A DNA stretch of 64,000 nt from Narthecium ossifragum (lineage: Eukaryota; Streptophyta; Magnoliopsida; Dioscoreales; Nartheciaceae), in NCBI GenBank assembly GCA_963920575.1, contig OY986972.1:10676010-10740009 (forward strand), written 5' to 3'. A program made the position numbers and the translations under genes. The notes beneath the pieces are model-generated. The model worked only from the letters and a program-made list of their open reading frames with translations. It did not search any database and had not been told where the DNA came from. Below are positions 11,520-23,514 of this stretch, one piece after another. Every line of letters starts with the position of its first letter. Position 1 is the stretch's first letter.

Positions 11520-14500
11520 GATTGCTTGAGATCCAAGATCAAGACCAACACAAAGGCTAAAAGATGGTACCTTGATAGTGGATGCTCAAGGCATATGACG
11601 GGTGAAAGGAGCATGTTCTCAACCCTTCAATCTAAAGATGGAGGAATGGTGACTTTTGGAGATAATGGAAAAGGAAAAATTATTGGCATTGGCAATATTG
11701 GTAAAACCTCTTCCATTATTATTGAAAATGTTCTCTTAGTTGAAGGTTTGAAACATAACTTACTTAGCATTAGACAATTATGTGATAGACGTAACAAAGT
11801 TATTTTTGAAGATTCAAAATGCTATGTTAAGAATGCTCTTAGTGATAAAATCTTGCTAGTAGGACATCGTGATGGTAATGTATACACATTTTATCTTAAT
11901 GATCTTGTTTGCCATGATGATCTATGTCTTAGTGCTTTAAATGAAAATTCTTGGTTATGGCATAGAAGGCTTGGGCATGCTCACATAAATTTAATATCCA
12001 AACTTTCTCGAAAAGACCTTGTTCTTGGACTTCCCAAGATCAAATTTGAGAAAGACAAGATTTGTGATGCATGTCAAAGAGGAAAACAAGTAAAATCCTC
12101 TTTCAAGTCTAAAGAAGTAGTTTCTACCACAAGAGCACTAGAACTCATTCATATGGATCTTTTTGGGCCTACTAAACCAACTAGCTTAGGTGGTAGCTCA
12201 TATGGATTTGTTTTAGTAGATGACTACACTAGATTCACATGGGTGATTTTCCTTGCACACAAAGATGAAGTCTTTGAGGAATTCACCAACTTTTGTAAAA
12301 GAGTCCAAAATGAGAAAGGTATTCTCATTACATGCATTAGAAGTGATAATGGAGGAGAATTCAAGAATTCCTTTCTAGAAAAGTTTTGTAATGACAACGG
12401 GATTTCCCATAACTTCTCTACACCTAGAACCCCTCAATAAAATGGTGTTGTTGAAAGGAAAAATAGAACCCTACAAGACATGACTAGAACTTTATTATGT
12501 GAAAATAATCTTCCTAAGTATTTTTGGGCCGAAGCAATCAATACCTCTTGCCATGTGATAAATAGAGTAACCTTGAGACCCATTTTGAAGAAAACCCCTT
12601 ATGAGCTTTGGAAAGGAAGAATTCCAAATATTGGGTACTTTAGAGCTTTTGGTTGCAAATGTTTTATCTTGAACAATGGCAAGGATAATCTTGTAAAATT
12701 TGATGCTAGATCCGATGAAGGAGTCTTTCTTGGATATTCGGGAAGAAGTAAAAGTTATAGAATCTTCAATAAAAGGACTTTGGTAATTGAAGAATCAATG
12801 CATGTGACATTTGATGAAATGATTTTAATTCCGAGTAGAATTGATAATGGTATAGATGAGGAAAGCCCAAATGACAAATCAAAAGACGTATTGGATGAAA
12901 CCCAAAATGATGTTGAGGAATTGAATGTTAGATTTGAGGAATCCCTTGAGATTATACCTAGTGATCAACATCATGAGTTATCAAAAGATTGGAAGTATGC
13001 TTCTTCGCACCCAAAGGAATTGATAATTGGTGAACCATCAAGAGGAATCCAAACTAGATCTTCTTTAAATACTTGTGCAAATCTAGCTTTCCTATCTCAA
13101 ATTGAGCCTAAAACGATAGAGGAAGCACTAGAGGATGATCATTGGATGCTAGCAATGCAAGAAGAGTTAAATCAATTTGAAAGAAATGAAGTTTGGAATT
13201 TGGTACCTAGACCTCATGATCATCCCGTTATAGGTACTAAATGGGTGTTTAGAAACAAGATGGATAAATCGGGAACAATTACAAGGAATAAAGCTAGACT
13301 AGTTGCAAAAGGTTTCAATCAACAAGAAGGAATTGATTTTGATGAGACTTTTGCACCGGTAGCTAGACTTGAGGCAATAAGACTACTTCTAGCTTTTGCA
13401 TCTTACAAAGATTTCAAATTATATCAAATGGATGTTAAAAGTGCCTTCTTGAATGGTTTACTAAAAGAAGAAGTCTATGTTGAACAACCCCCCGGTTTTG
13501 AAGACTATAAATTGAGGGATCATGTATTCAAACTCACTAAAGCCTTGTATGGATTAAAACAAGCTCCTAGAGCTTGGTATGAAAGGCTTAGCAAATTCTT
13601 GATGGATAATGATTTTTGTAGAGGAAAAATTGATATTACATTGTTTACCAAATCAAAAGGCAAAGATTTGCTCTTGGTTCAAATTTATGTTGATGATATC
13701 ATTTTTGGTTCTACAAATGATAAACTTTGTGAAGAATTTTCCACATACATGCAAAGTGAGTTTGAGATGAGTTTAATGGGTGAACTCAATTATTTTCTTG
13801 GTTTACAAATCATGCAAACTCGAGGAGGGATCTTTATTAATCAAGCCAAATACACTAGGGACCTAATCAAGAAATATGATTTTGTACAATCCAAAATTTA
13901 TAGAACCCCCATGTGTATAACACTAAAGCTAGACAAGGATGAAGATGGGAAACCCGTTGAACAAACACTTTATAGAGGGATAATTGGTTCTTTACTCTAT
14001 TTGACCGCTAGTAGGCCGGACATCATGTTTAGTGTTTGCCTTTGTGCTAGATATCAATCTTGTCCTAAGGAATCACATTTGGTTACGGTCAAGAGGATTT
14101 TTAGATATCTAATAGGAACCCAAAATTATGGTTTCTGGTATCCTAGAAGATCATCTTTTGATGCAATTGGCTACTTCGATGCGGATTTTGCCGGATGTAG
14201 ACTTGATAGAAAAAGCACAAGTGGTACATGTCACTTTTTAGGTCATGCACTTGTTTCTTAGTTCTCCAAGAAGCAAAATTCAGTTGCTTTATCTACCGCC
14301 GAAGCGGAATACATTGCGGCGGGTAGTTGTTGTGCACAATTACTTTGGATGAAAATGCAATTGGAAGATTACAACATACATGTTGGCAAAATGCCCATTA
14401 GATGTGACAACACTAGTGCCATAAACTTATCCAAAAATCCCATCTTGCATTCTAGAACAAAGCACATAGAAATTAGACATCATTTCCTTCGTGATCATGC

Positions 14501-14636
14501 ACAAAAAAGAGATATTGCACTTGAGTTTGTTAGCACCGAACATCAAATTGTAGATATTCTAACCAAACCCTTGAGTGAAGACAGAATTCTCTATCTACTA
14601 AGGGAGCTTGGGATGTCCAATGGATGTCCAAAATAA
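11520..14636 (+). pseudogene. pol: Element C pol: protease, integrase, RT, RNase H
   Basis: Copia-order polyprotein. Protease: WYLDSGCSRHMTG (catalytic Asp) near 11560. Integrase: the pre-integrase motif WLWHRRLGHAHIN, then CDACQRGKQ, core residues in IHMDLFGP and RSDNGGEF, and the Glu motif [45 protein letters not shown] and the active site YVDDIIFG at 13686. RNase H: SAFSTAEAEYIAA-type block near 14290 and the tail ending SNGCPK. Two single-base stops break it: TAA at 12438 in place of a Gln codon, and TAG at 14259 in place of Trp. Both fit C-to-T (or G-to-A) decay. No ATG opens the frame; translation would need passage of the stops at 11503 and 11517, a gag-pol boundary arrangement seen in SIRE elements. 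Confidence 0.93.
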
Positions 14637-14847
14637 GGGAGCTAAAAGGAAAAGGTATGGTCACCTCTTTAACTGCTTTTCATACCATATTCAACTTGAA
14701 TGCTAAATTTTGGTAAATTAAGTTAATATCATGATTAATGAGTGATTTTTGTCTCATAATATTTAGTTACACGTGCTTGCAAAGATTTGTGATGTTTTGA
14801 TTTAAAAATGATTTTAAATTGAATTTCAAAACTCACTTTCTGGGACT

Positions 14848-15120
14848 GACGGTCGATTCAGCCTTCTTGACGGTCGACAGTGCGTACCTTCGCACTGGAC
14901 GGTCGACCGCCAACCTCCTTGGATCGACCGTGGGATTTCACTTTTAAACCCATTGTGCGCCACGGTCGACCGCCAACTTCGTTGGATCGACCGTGCGATG
15001 GTTTTTTACACAAATGTGTGTGACGGTCGACCGCCAAGTCTTCGGATCGACCGTCGGCTTTTCTTTTTATACAAAACGCTCGCGACGGTCGACCGCCAAG
15101 TTCCTACGGTTGACCGCCGC
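14848..15120. repeat. TCGA palindrome array between pol and ORF3
   Basis: Four or five units of GGTCGACCGCCAA...GGATCGACCGT in the non-coding stretch 14637-15318, with pair spacing larger than in the LTR. It is the same palindrome type (III) as in the C LTRs but lies outside the LTR. Apart from this array the stretch 14637-15318 is AT-rich and shows no gene. Confidence 0.85.
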
Positions 15121-15318
15121 GGACCGTGTGACAACTTAAGTAGGGGCTTTTTCGTCTTTTCCACTCAAATCTCCCCTTATAACTCCCAATCAAACCCTTC
15201 ATCCCTCACTAGTTCGACCGTGCCCTAGCCTCTCAAAACACCCGCAGCCACTCCTCCTCCTCTCCTTCTCAAACCGATATCCTCCTTCCCACTCAAAACC
15301 CTAACCAGCTGGTGGATA

Positions 15319-16549
15319 ATGGCTCGCACCAAGAATGCTGGTCCTCCTTCACATGAGGAACCAAGTGCACCTGGGAAACGGAAGAAGGCAGTCTCAAAGA
15401 AGCCATCCGGAGCAAAGAAAGCCAAAGGAGCTCAAGGAGGTTCTTCATCCAATCCTCAACCTACCCCTTCCTACGACGACTACTTCTTCCTGGATATGGA
15501 GAGGTATAAAACCTGGCCTGATTTTAAGGACAAATTCGTAGTCTCTGGTAGAGCTTTACAACTGCCCTTAAGCAAAAAACATGTAGTTGAACAATTCTTC
15601 ACTGATATGGGATGGAACAAATTCTTAGAAATGCCTCAATACATCTATCCCGAAAATGGTTAGGTATTTTTACCGCAATATGACTGAGGATATAGATGAT
15701 GAGGGTTATGTAGCTATTACTAGCTATGTCTATGGTAATGAAGTCAAAATTACCATAGAATGGTTGAATGAGCTACTTAATGCACCTAATTCAGGAGAGT
15801 GCATTTACTTTACTTCCCATGAGGATCTAAATAGAGCTAATCATGATAAACTAGGGAGAAAGGCAATTCTCAAGCCTCTACTAGTTGAGAAAATACCTAT
15901 AGATCTAAATAGCATAAACCAAAAATTTAGGGAGCTTGCCCACTTCCTAGGAACAAACCTATTTCCTAAACTTGGCCATCATGATAATTTGAAACCTATC
16001 CATGCCTATGTTCTTTCTTGCATGGTTAGGAGGAAACCTCTTAACCTAGGTTATCTAATTATAAAGGAGATGCTCAATCTAAATGCTAGGCAATCACTTC
16101 CTTTTGGGGGGCTTCTAACAAACATTTTCCAAACCCTCACCCTAAACCTAGCCGATGATGAACGCAAACCCCTTTCTCAACCCTTTAACAAATCCACCTA
16201 CAAGAGGATGAAGGCCGCCAAACGAGCTTTAGGCCTCAGTTGGCCTCATCTCAGTGCCGATGAGGATGATGAGCCTCAAGAAGAGCATGAAGCAGAAGAA
16301 TTAGGGGGAGAGCCTCTACTTGAAGGACATCAAGGAGAAGCCTCTAGTAGCCGAGTTCGTCGCACCACGGCACAAAGGCTTGATGATCTCGAAGCTAGAA
16401 TGGGAAGAATGGAACTAAGTCTAGATGACATCAAGACTTCCCAAGCAACAATCACCGGAGATCAAGCCAAGATGTCTCAGTAACTTGATGAGATTTTCAC
16501 CTACATCAAGAATGAATTTCCACCTGGCACTCCTTCAGCAAGCCTCTAG
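15319..16549 (+). pseudogene. Element C third ORF (envelope-like / plant transposon protein)
   Basis: A Lys-rich N-terminus (MARTKNAGPPSHEEPSAPG, KRKKAVSKKPSGAKK) leads to a globular region: YDDYFFLDMERY, VEQFFTDMGWNKFLEM, then after a frame change near 15656 VRYFYRNMTEDIDDEGY, SYVYGNEVKITIEW, and HAYVLSCMVRRKPLNLG. The C-terminus is acidic with a short coiled coil (RLDDLEARMGRMELSLDDI). This pattern matches what is annotated as putative plant transposon protein or envelope-like ORF in SIRE elements. I see no clear signal peptide or membrane segment, so an envelope role is not supported here. One frameshift (15656-15663) and TAA at 16481 disrupt it; the frame then runs to 16549. Confidence 0.8.
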
Positions 16550-17009
16550 TGATTGATCCTAATTCTCCACCCTCCTTACCTCTTTTTGATAATGCCAAAG
16601 GGGGAGAAAAGTGTGATGAGTGTGATGAATGTGAAAGCCCTACATTTCTTACTTTTGTATTTTGAAAAACTTTGTTTTGAATTGAAAGTTTTTGTAAGTT
16701 CAAAGTTTTCCAAATGATTTTGAATGGAAATATTGTATGGAAATGTTGGGATCCTTTGAATGAAATGCAAATTTGTTTGGATGTTGCTATGATGTATTAA
16801 TACAATGCTACAATATCATAATTCAATATGAAATCACTTCATGAAAGCATAAATGTTATTATTGAAAAGAAGTGAACATGCTAAAATCCAAACCATTATG
16901 TCAACATATCTTGAATGGAACTTTTAATATCATTTTAAAGGTATATGACTTGTGTGCATCTTGAAAACTGACTTTAGAACATATTTTTTGAAAGAAAAGG
17001 ATGCATTGG
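16550..17009 (+). other. Element C 3' untranslated stretch up to element B
   Basis: AT-rich, no gene seen. It contains GCCAAAGGGGGAGAAAAG near 16578, similar to the polypurine tract that precedes the 3' LTR. It ends with ATTGG (17005-17009), the left copy of element B's target duplication; the remaining C tail resumes at 32865. Confidence 0.75.
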
Positions 17010-18572
17010 TGATAAGTCACTAATTATTCCTAATTAAACCCCTTAAATTACCTTTGTTAGGCCTAGAGTAGGTGTACTTGATATGATGTTGCTTGATTTT
17101 AGGTTTAATCATGGTTTGAGAAGAGATACAAGAAATTCGGCTAAAATGAAGAAAAATACAGCTTCGTCGACCATTGGGAAAATATTCGCCAGATATTCTC
17201 TGAAACTGCAAATATTCTGAAATTTTGGGACAATGTAGAAGACTCAGAGATCTACAATGTTACTGTTGGACATATTGCGAGATTTCTGATGGTATGAAGA
17301 CAGTTTGAAGAATAGATGAAGATTTACAAGCTGGAAAGCTGCTCCGTCGATGCTAAAGAGAATATTCGCCAAATATTATACATTAATCAGAATATTATGA
17401 AATAAATTGAAGATGACAGAAGACTTCCAGATCTAGAACTTTCCTGTTGAAGATTTCCTCAGATTCCGAACAGATTAGCTTCAGAATTGATTACAAATCA
17501 GAATTCCGAGTAGGAATTGAAGAATAAGGAAGCTGATGACGTGGCAGTTATTAACCCAGTCAAACTGGGAAGTCCGATCGATCGGTTTGAGTCCGATCGA
17601 TCGCTCCGATGACGTCAGCGATCTGGAAATTAGGGAAATTAGAGTTTAACCTCTGTTAGGACTCCTAATTCGGGGGTTGAGGGTTTCTAATATATAAAGG
17701 GGTCTTCCAACCGAAAAATATCATCTTTTGGAGCACTTTTGGAGGAGAAGGTTAGGGTTTTGAAGACGGTGATCTTTCCGCGGGGATCGACGGCTTCATC
17801 TTCTACACCTATGGCTGATTTCCAAGAGATGAGTGGCTAGTTTTCTTGCTCTTAGGAATACCATGAAACCCTAGTGTAACTTTTGATCTTTCTTAGTTGG
17901 ATTTTTGTGAACTTTTCTAAGTATAATCTCCTGAATATGATTTTAATGATTATAGAGTTGATGTAACAGAGTTCCGTTGACGTATTATTAGTCCTACATG
18001 ATGGTTGTACTTGAGTGTAGAGATTCATGAGATAGTTTGCATGTGGTGTGTGATTTACCTTTGAGATAATCTATGCTACGTGAAGATAAGTCATGTTAAG
18101 GTCATTAGGAGTAGAATAACTTAAGATAATGGTAGGACCAAAGATGATTTATGCCAAACAAAGATAGGTTATGCCGTAGAAAACATAAAACCTTCTTTTA
18201 GGGATTCGTGTGAGCTTGTAGTCATACGATCCATAATGCTTAGAGAAGTGATCAAGATGATAACTATGGAAGATTAAGGGTGAAACTAGGGTGGATTGTG
18301 TATTTCCTAAGACATCTTTTTCCTTCTGATTATAACCTACATATTTTCTTTTGCTTTCTTAGATAGTTTCAGTTAGATCAATCTCTCATTGAAGTGTTTG
18401 GTTTAGATCAAGAGTTTTGAGAATCGATTTTGGTTTTCCTAGTAATTCCCTGTGGTTCGACTCCGGATTTCACCACTAGTTTACCTAATAGTATTAGTGA
18501 TTGAACAAGGATATAAATTGAAGATTTGATTGAGGTTAGCAACGTTTTAACGACGACGTTTGCGAGCGATCA
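17010..18572 (+). repeat. Element B 5' LTR
   Basis: 1563 bp, TGATAAGTCACT to GAGCGATCA. U3 contains a pair of palindromes (17575-17606) and a TGACGTCA site, followed by a TATA box at 17691. The pair at 31297-32859 has the same layout. No genes. Confidence 0.95.
17575..17698 (+). promoter_or_regulatory. Element B U3: palindrome pair, TGACGTCA, TATA box
   Basis: CCGATCGATCGG at about 17576 and CCGATCGATCGC at about 17593 are followed by the bZIP-type palindrome TGACGTCA at 17610-17617 and TATATAAAG at 17691-17698. The order enhancer-like sites then TATA box is that of a U3 promoter; the roles are inferred from motifs alone. Confidence 0.6.
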
Positions 18573-18577
18573 ATTTT

Positions 18578-18595
18578 TGGCGCCGTTGCCGGGGA
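18578..18595 (+). other. Element B primer-binding site
   Basis: TGGCGCCGTTGCCGGGGA lies five bases after the LTR end at 18572. This is the usual Athila primer site (complementary to a tRNA-Asp-like 3' end). The identical site occurs in element E (24327) and a one-base variant in D (49921-49938). Confidence 0.92.
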
Positions 18596-18781
18596 TTTTT
18601 GACGGTTAACCAATTGATTTTCTCTTAACTTATTTTTTTTTGCTTCATTAGGTTTTTATCTTTCTTATTTTTCCCTTTCTTTATTTTACACTTTTTAGGA
18701 ATTTTTTGACAATTTTCTGGAATTTTTGAAGCATTGGAACAGATTTTTTTTGAAGAAAAACACAACTCGGCAGACACTTGG

Positions 18782-18901
18782 AGTGATCGGTCGGACTTGA
18801 ATCCGATCGATCGGACTGCGCCATCTGCTTTGAAGTGGACTTCGAGTGGAGAAGCTTTTGGCCTGGAGCGACCGATCGGACTGGAAACCGACCGATCGGA
18901 A
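18782..18901. repeat. CCGATCGATCGG-type sites in element B leader
   Basis: Four or five sites (TGATCGGTCGGA, CCGATCGATCGG, CGACCGATCGGA twice) in the untranslated leader between the primer site and the gag start. The rest of the leader (18596-19022) is T-rich and without a gene. Confidence 0.8.
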
Positions 18902-20660
18902 CTGCGCAGTCAGCTAAGCCTTTTTACTTCAAATTTTTTTTCGTTTCAATTGTTGTTTTCCGGATTTTGTCCTCTCCTCTGAATCTTCTATTTTCTTTTT
19001 CTCTGTTTGTGTGTGATCTTGCATGCAAGGTAGACGATTCTTAAATATCCCGCTGGAACCTTTGGATCTAGAACTAGAGACCACACTCCAAAAAGCTAGA
19101 GCCTTAGGTCAACAATCTTTGAGTAACTTGCAATCTATTCACGAGACCTTTGTCACCATGGCTGAACATGAGGGACATGCCATCAACCCTAATGCTAATA
19201 TGGGAAGGGAGGGTAATAATAATAACAATGGGGGGGTACAACGGGTTCCTTTGAGAAATCACTTCTTGCCCACTGCCTACACTTACACTCCTTCCATTGA
19301 TCCTCCTGCAATCACAGCCTCACACTATGAGATTAGACCCCAAACGATTCAAATGTTACCACACTTTCATGGTTTAAGTAATGAGGACCCATATGAGCAC
19401 ATTCACAATTTTATCGATACCATTGCTACACTGAAAATGGAAAACTTTAATGATGACGCCTTTAAGTTGAAACTTTTCCCCTTCTTTTTGAAAGATAAAG
19501 CTAAACACTGGCTTCAATGTTTACCTCCACGCTCAATCACAACTTGGGACCAACTTCAAGAGGCATTTTTAAGGAAATTCTTCCCCATAATTAAAACTGA
19601 GAAATTTCGGACTGAAATCCTTACTTTTGTTCAATATGATGATGAGTCTTTTCATGATGCCTGGGATAGATTTAAAGACCTTTTGAGAAAATGTCCACAT
19701 CATGATATTGATAAGTGGGAATTAACTCATAAGTTTTATAGAGGCCTTAATGAAAGATGTAAAACTAGGTTTGAAGCTTGTTGTGGGGGTATTCCTTTAG
19801 ATAAAGATGATGATGAGCTTTGGAACCTCTATGAACAAATTTCCATTGATTCCCAACAACAATACACAACCCCTAGAAGTCGACCTACAACTAAAGGAAC
19901 CTTTGAACTTTCTGGATTAGAAGCCATTACTGCCCAAATAGCCCTCCTTAACAAAAGGTTTGATAAATTGGAAGTGAGTCAATCACCTGCACATCCACCA
20001 TATCAAGATCAACCTCAAACATGTGCACTGTGCTCTAGTCTCGAACATCACATTACCGACTGTCCCCTGGCTCCATCGTTTCCTGAATTTGTTCAGGAGC
20101 AAGCAAACGCGGCGTATGGTTTCACTAAACCTGAAAATAATCCGTATTCAAATACGTATAATCCAGGTTGGCGAAACCATCCCAACTTTAGCTGGAGACC
20201 ACCCCAACAGTCTAGTACTTTCCAAGGACAGAGTAGTTCTTCTAGTGCTCCAACAAATCGGTACCCACCTAGACCTTCTGCAAATCCCAACCCAGGGTAC
20301 TCTACACAATATCAACAAGCTGCACCTCAACCTCCTCCACAAGCATCCTCTGAGCCGGCTTTGGTTATGGTCATAAGTACACTTGCCAACATGAATGCTA
20401 GTATGAATAGCATGAATGCTAATATGGATAAAATTGGAAGAACTGTAGCCTCACATTCACAAGCCATATCCAAAATCGAAACACAACTAGGACAACTGGC
20501 TAACACTATGTCAAAGAGAGAAGAGGGTCACTTACCGAGTCAACCAATGACCAATCCTAGAGCCCTACACCATATTGATAATCAGAACTTTGAAAGTGCA
20601 CAAGCTGTAGTAACCTTAAGGAACGGTAAACAAGTGGATACACTTCCTGACACTGCCCAG

Positions 20661-20735
20661 AGCGACGGATCGCTCTCAGATCCGACCGATCGGAACTATT
20701 CCGATCGATCGGATACTGGTCCGACCGATCGGTCT
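20661..20735. repeat. Palindrome sites inside element B coding frame (gag-PR linker)
   Basis: GCGACGGATCGC, CCGACCGATCGG, CCGATCGATCGG and CCGACCGATCGG in succession. In frame they encode a Ser/Asp/Arg-rich linker (repeated DRS and TDR), so array and coding are compatible here. Confidence 0.8.
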
Positions 20736-21668
20736 CTGCCCCCACAGCAACCTGATGGTACTCCTAAGCAAGTGGATCCAAATCTAATTGATGAAAATGA
20801 ACCTGACCCACGCACATACACACCAAAAGTGCCTTTTCCTGAAGCTCTTAAGGATCCCTCCTCCACATACCCGAAGAAGAAAGCTGTAGAGGAAATCTTA
20901 GAGACCTTTAAACAAGTTAACATTAACATACCCTTGTTAGATGCCATCCGACAGATCCCTTCGTATGCCAAATTTCTTAAGGATCTGTGTACGCACAAAC
21001 GTCAATCAAAAGCTAAGGTATCCAAAAAGATTTTCCTCACTGAGCAAGTCAGTTCGATTCTTAGACATGACACTCCGCCAAAACTTAAAGATCCTGGTAC
21101 CCCCACGATACCCTGCTGCATAGGAGATTATCATATTGATGGTGCTTTCCTAGATTTAGGTGCCAGTGTGAATCTTTTACCATACTCACTGTATAAACAA
21201 TTCGGTATGGGGGAGCTTAAACCTACACATGTGACTCTGCAATTAGCTGATAGATCCATCAAGACACCGAGAGGTGTCTTGGAGGATGTAATAGTTAAAG
21301 TGGATAATTTCTTCTTTCCTGTTGACTTTATTGTCTTGGAAATGGAGCCTGCTATTCACTGCAGAAAATCTGTGCCAATCATCATAGGTCGACCCTTCTT
21401 AGCCACGGCGAATGCATGCATTAATTGTCGAACTGGTGTAATGGATGTGTCTTTTGGAAACATGCGTATGCGCTTGAATATTTTTAAAACTGCAAATATG
21501 CCTGAGCCAGATGATGATTGTTATGCGATTGATATGTTGACTGATTGTGTTGATACATCTTCACATGCTATGATTGCTGATAATATAGATGCCATGTTGA
21601 ATGAATATTATGATATTGGGAATGACAGTGCACAATCAATTGATGACATTGGAACACACAAACTGTCT

Positions 21669-21746
21669 GGACCGATCCATCACTCCTCTGAGCGATCGAT
21701 CACAATAGTTCCGACCGATCGGACTATGGTCTGACCGATCGGTCTG
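21669..21746. repeat. Palindrome sites inside element B coding frame (PR-RT linker)
   Basis: GACCGATCCATC, GCGATCGATCAC, CCGACCGATCGG and TGACCGATCGGT. The last overlaps the first in-frame stop (TGA 21732). Confidence 0.78.
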
Positions 21747-23238
21747 GTTGCAGAGGACTGCAATGAGGCTGTGCCTTGGGTGGTTGAGTCGCTTCCACCT
21801 CTCTCTTCCAGCCCTGCACCTATTTCACTAGAATCACCACCTGAACTTGAACTTAAACCACTTCCAACAACACTAAAATACGTTTTCCTAGGATCAAACT
21901 CTACTCTTCCCGTTATCATCTCTTCAACATTATCTACCGATCAGGAGAGTCAACTTGTTGCGATTTTAAAAGATCATAGGAAAGCCATAGGTTGGACAGT
22001 TGCTGATTTAAAAGGTATCGATCCATCGATTTGCATGCATAGAATCCATTTAGAAGACGAGTCTAAAATCGTTAGAGAGATGCAATGCCGCCTTAATCCT
22101 AATATGAAAGAGGTGGTTAAGAAAGAAGTGGTGAAACTTTTAGATGCGGGTATCATATACCCGATTTCTGACAGTAAGTGGGTCAGCCCTACCCAAGTAG
22201 TTCCCAAGAAATCATGACTCACAGTTGTGGAGAATGAGAAAGGAGAGCAGGTCCCGACTCGCCAAACTACGGGATGGCGAGTTTGCATTGATTATAGAAA
22301 ACTCAACGCCCTCACTAGGAAAGATCACTTCCCTTTACCATTCATTGATTAAATTCTTGAACGTCTTTCTGATCAAAGCTTTTATTGTTTTCTCGATGGC
22401 TATTCAGGGTACAATCAAGTTGCAGTTGATCCTAAAGATCAAGAGAAGACAACTTTCACTTGCCCTTTTGGTACCTTTGCATACCGAAGGATGTCGTTCG
22501 GCCTATGTAATGCACCTGCGACTTTTCAAAGGTGTATGATGGCCATCTTCTCTGATATGCTTGATAAATTCTTAGAGGTCTTTATGGATGATTTTTCTGT
22601 GTTCGGCCCTTCTTTTGAGACTTGCCTTGCCAATCTGACAAAAGTCCTTGACCGATGCATTGAAACTAATTTGGTTTTAAGTTGGAAAAAGAGTCATTTT
22701 ATGGTTCAAGAGGGAATCGTGCTTGGACACATCATTTCTAAAAGAGGTATTGAAGTTGATAAAGCCAAAGTGGATTTAATTGAAAAATTGCCCCCACCTT
22801 CTTCTGTGCGTCAAATTCTGTCCTTTTTAGGTCATGCAGGATTCTATCGTCGATTCATCAAAGATTTTTCAAAAATTTCAAAACCCTTGTGTGAGCTTTG
22901 ATGAGTGCATGAAAGTACACTCTAAATAGCCTTACAACCATCTCAATTGCTAGATTATTATCGTTAATCAACATCTTTATTACTATTTTTATATTTATAT
23001 GTTACGTCACAAAGTTGTCTGAAAAATGCAGGAAAAATGAGAAAAGAAGCTGAAAAGATTACATGGATCAAATTGAAAGATTAATCTGTACCTTCTCATG
23101 AAGAACCAAATGATGTGCCATATATGGTTGGAAAGATCTTGAAGTCTAGTTTCGGGAGAATTTTACGGTTCGTGATTTGGAGTTTCAGAGAGGAAGATAC
23201 AACACTTTTCGTACAAGTGCGCAAGCTGAATGAATAGT

Positions 23239-23514
23239 GATGGTCGACCGTCGCGCTCAGAAATTCCCCCGAACGACCGTTGCATCGACCGTCACATGCA
23301 AAACTTCCCACGGTCGACCGTGGCATCATCCGTCGCATCGACCGTCAGCCTCTGTTAAAGAAAATACTTCTCAGGGTCGATGCGAGGATCGACCGTCGCT
23401 CTTCCGAAATATTTTGAACAGTTGCCGGTCGACCGTGAGATCTCACGGTCGACCGCCACGTCAGCAAGGAGCGTTTAATGAGCCGGATCTCACCCGAGTT
23501 TAGGCCTATAAATA
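23239..23514 (+). promoter_or_regulatory. Element E U3: TCGA palindrome array (type III) and TATA box
   Basis: GGTCGACCG-type sites and half-sites from 23239 to 23456, including GGTCGACCGTGGC and the pair GGTCGACCGTGAGATCTCACGG-like at 23428-23456. CCACGTCAGC follows, then TATAAATA at 23507-23514. Spacer text between sites (reverse complement of AACAGAGGCTGACGGTCGATG) recurs in the LTRs of C, D and G. Confidence 0.75.

Larger units (their letters stand above)
19023..22898 (+). pseudogene. gag-pol: Element B gag-protease-RT (first part)
   Basis: One continuous frame from ATG 19023. Gag: retrotransposon-gag domain with MLPHFHGL, KDKAKHWLQCLPP and SFHDAWDRFKDLLRKCPHH (about residues 110-230), a CCHC knuckle (CALCSSLEHHITDC) and a Gln/Pro/Asn-rich tail. 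Protease: AFLDLGASVNLLPYSL, the Athila form of the active site, then IIIGRPFLATA. RT: KYVFLGSNSTLPVII, RVCIDYRKLNALT and the active site FMDDF at 22581, then SFLGHAGFYRRFIKDFSK. Stops in the frame: TGA 21732, TGA 22215, TAA 22350; removing these three would leave the frame open, so decay is light. The gag-protease and protease-RT linkers contain palindrome sites. The frame is cut at CEL by element E and resumes near 25544. Confidence 0.93.

Noticed and set aside
19023..21734. Element B gag as an intact host gene
   Set aside because: It has the Athila gag and protease motifs, lies between matching LTRs, and continues in frame into RT.
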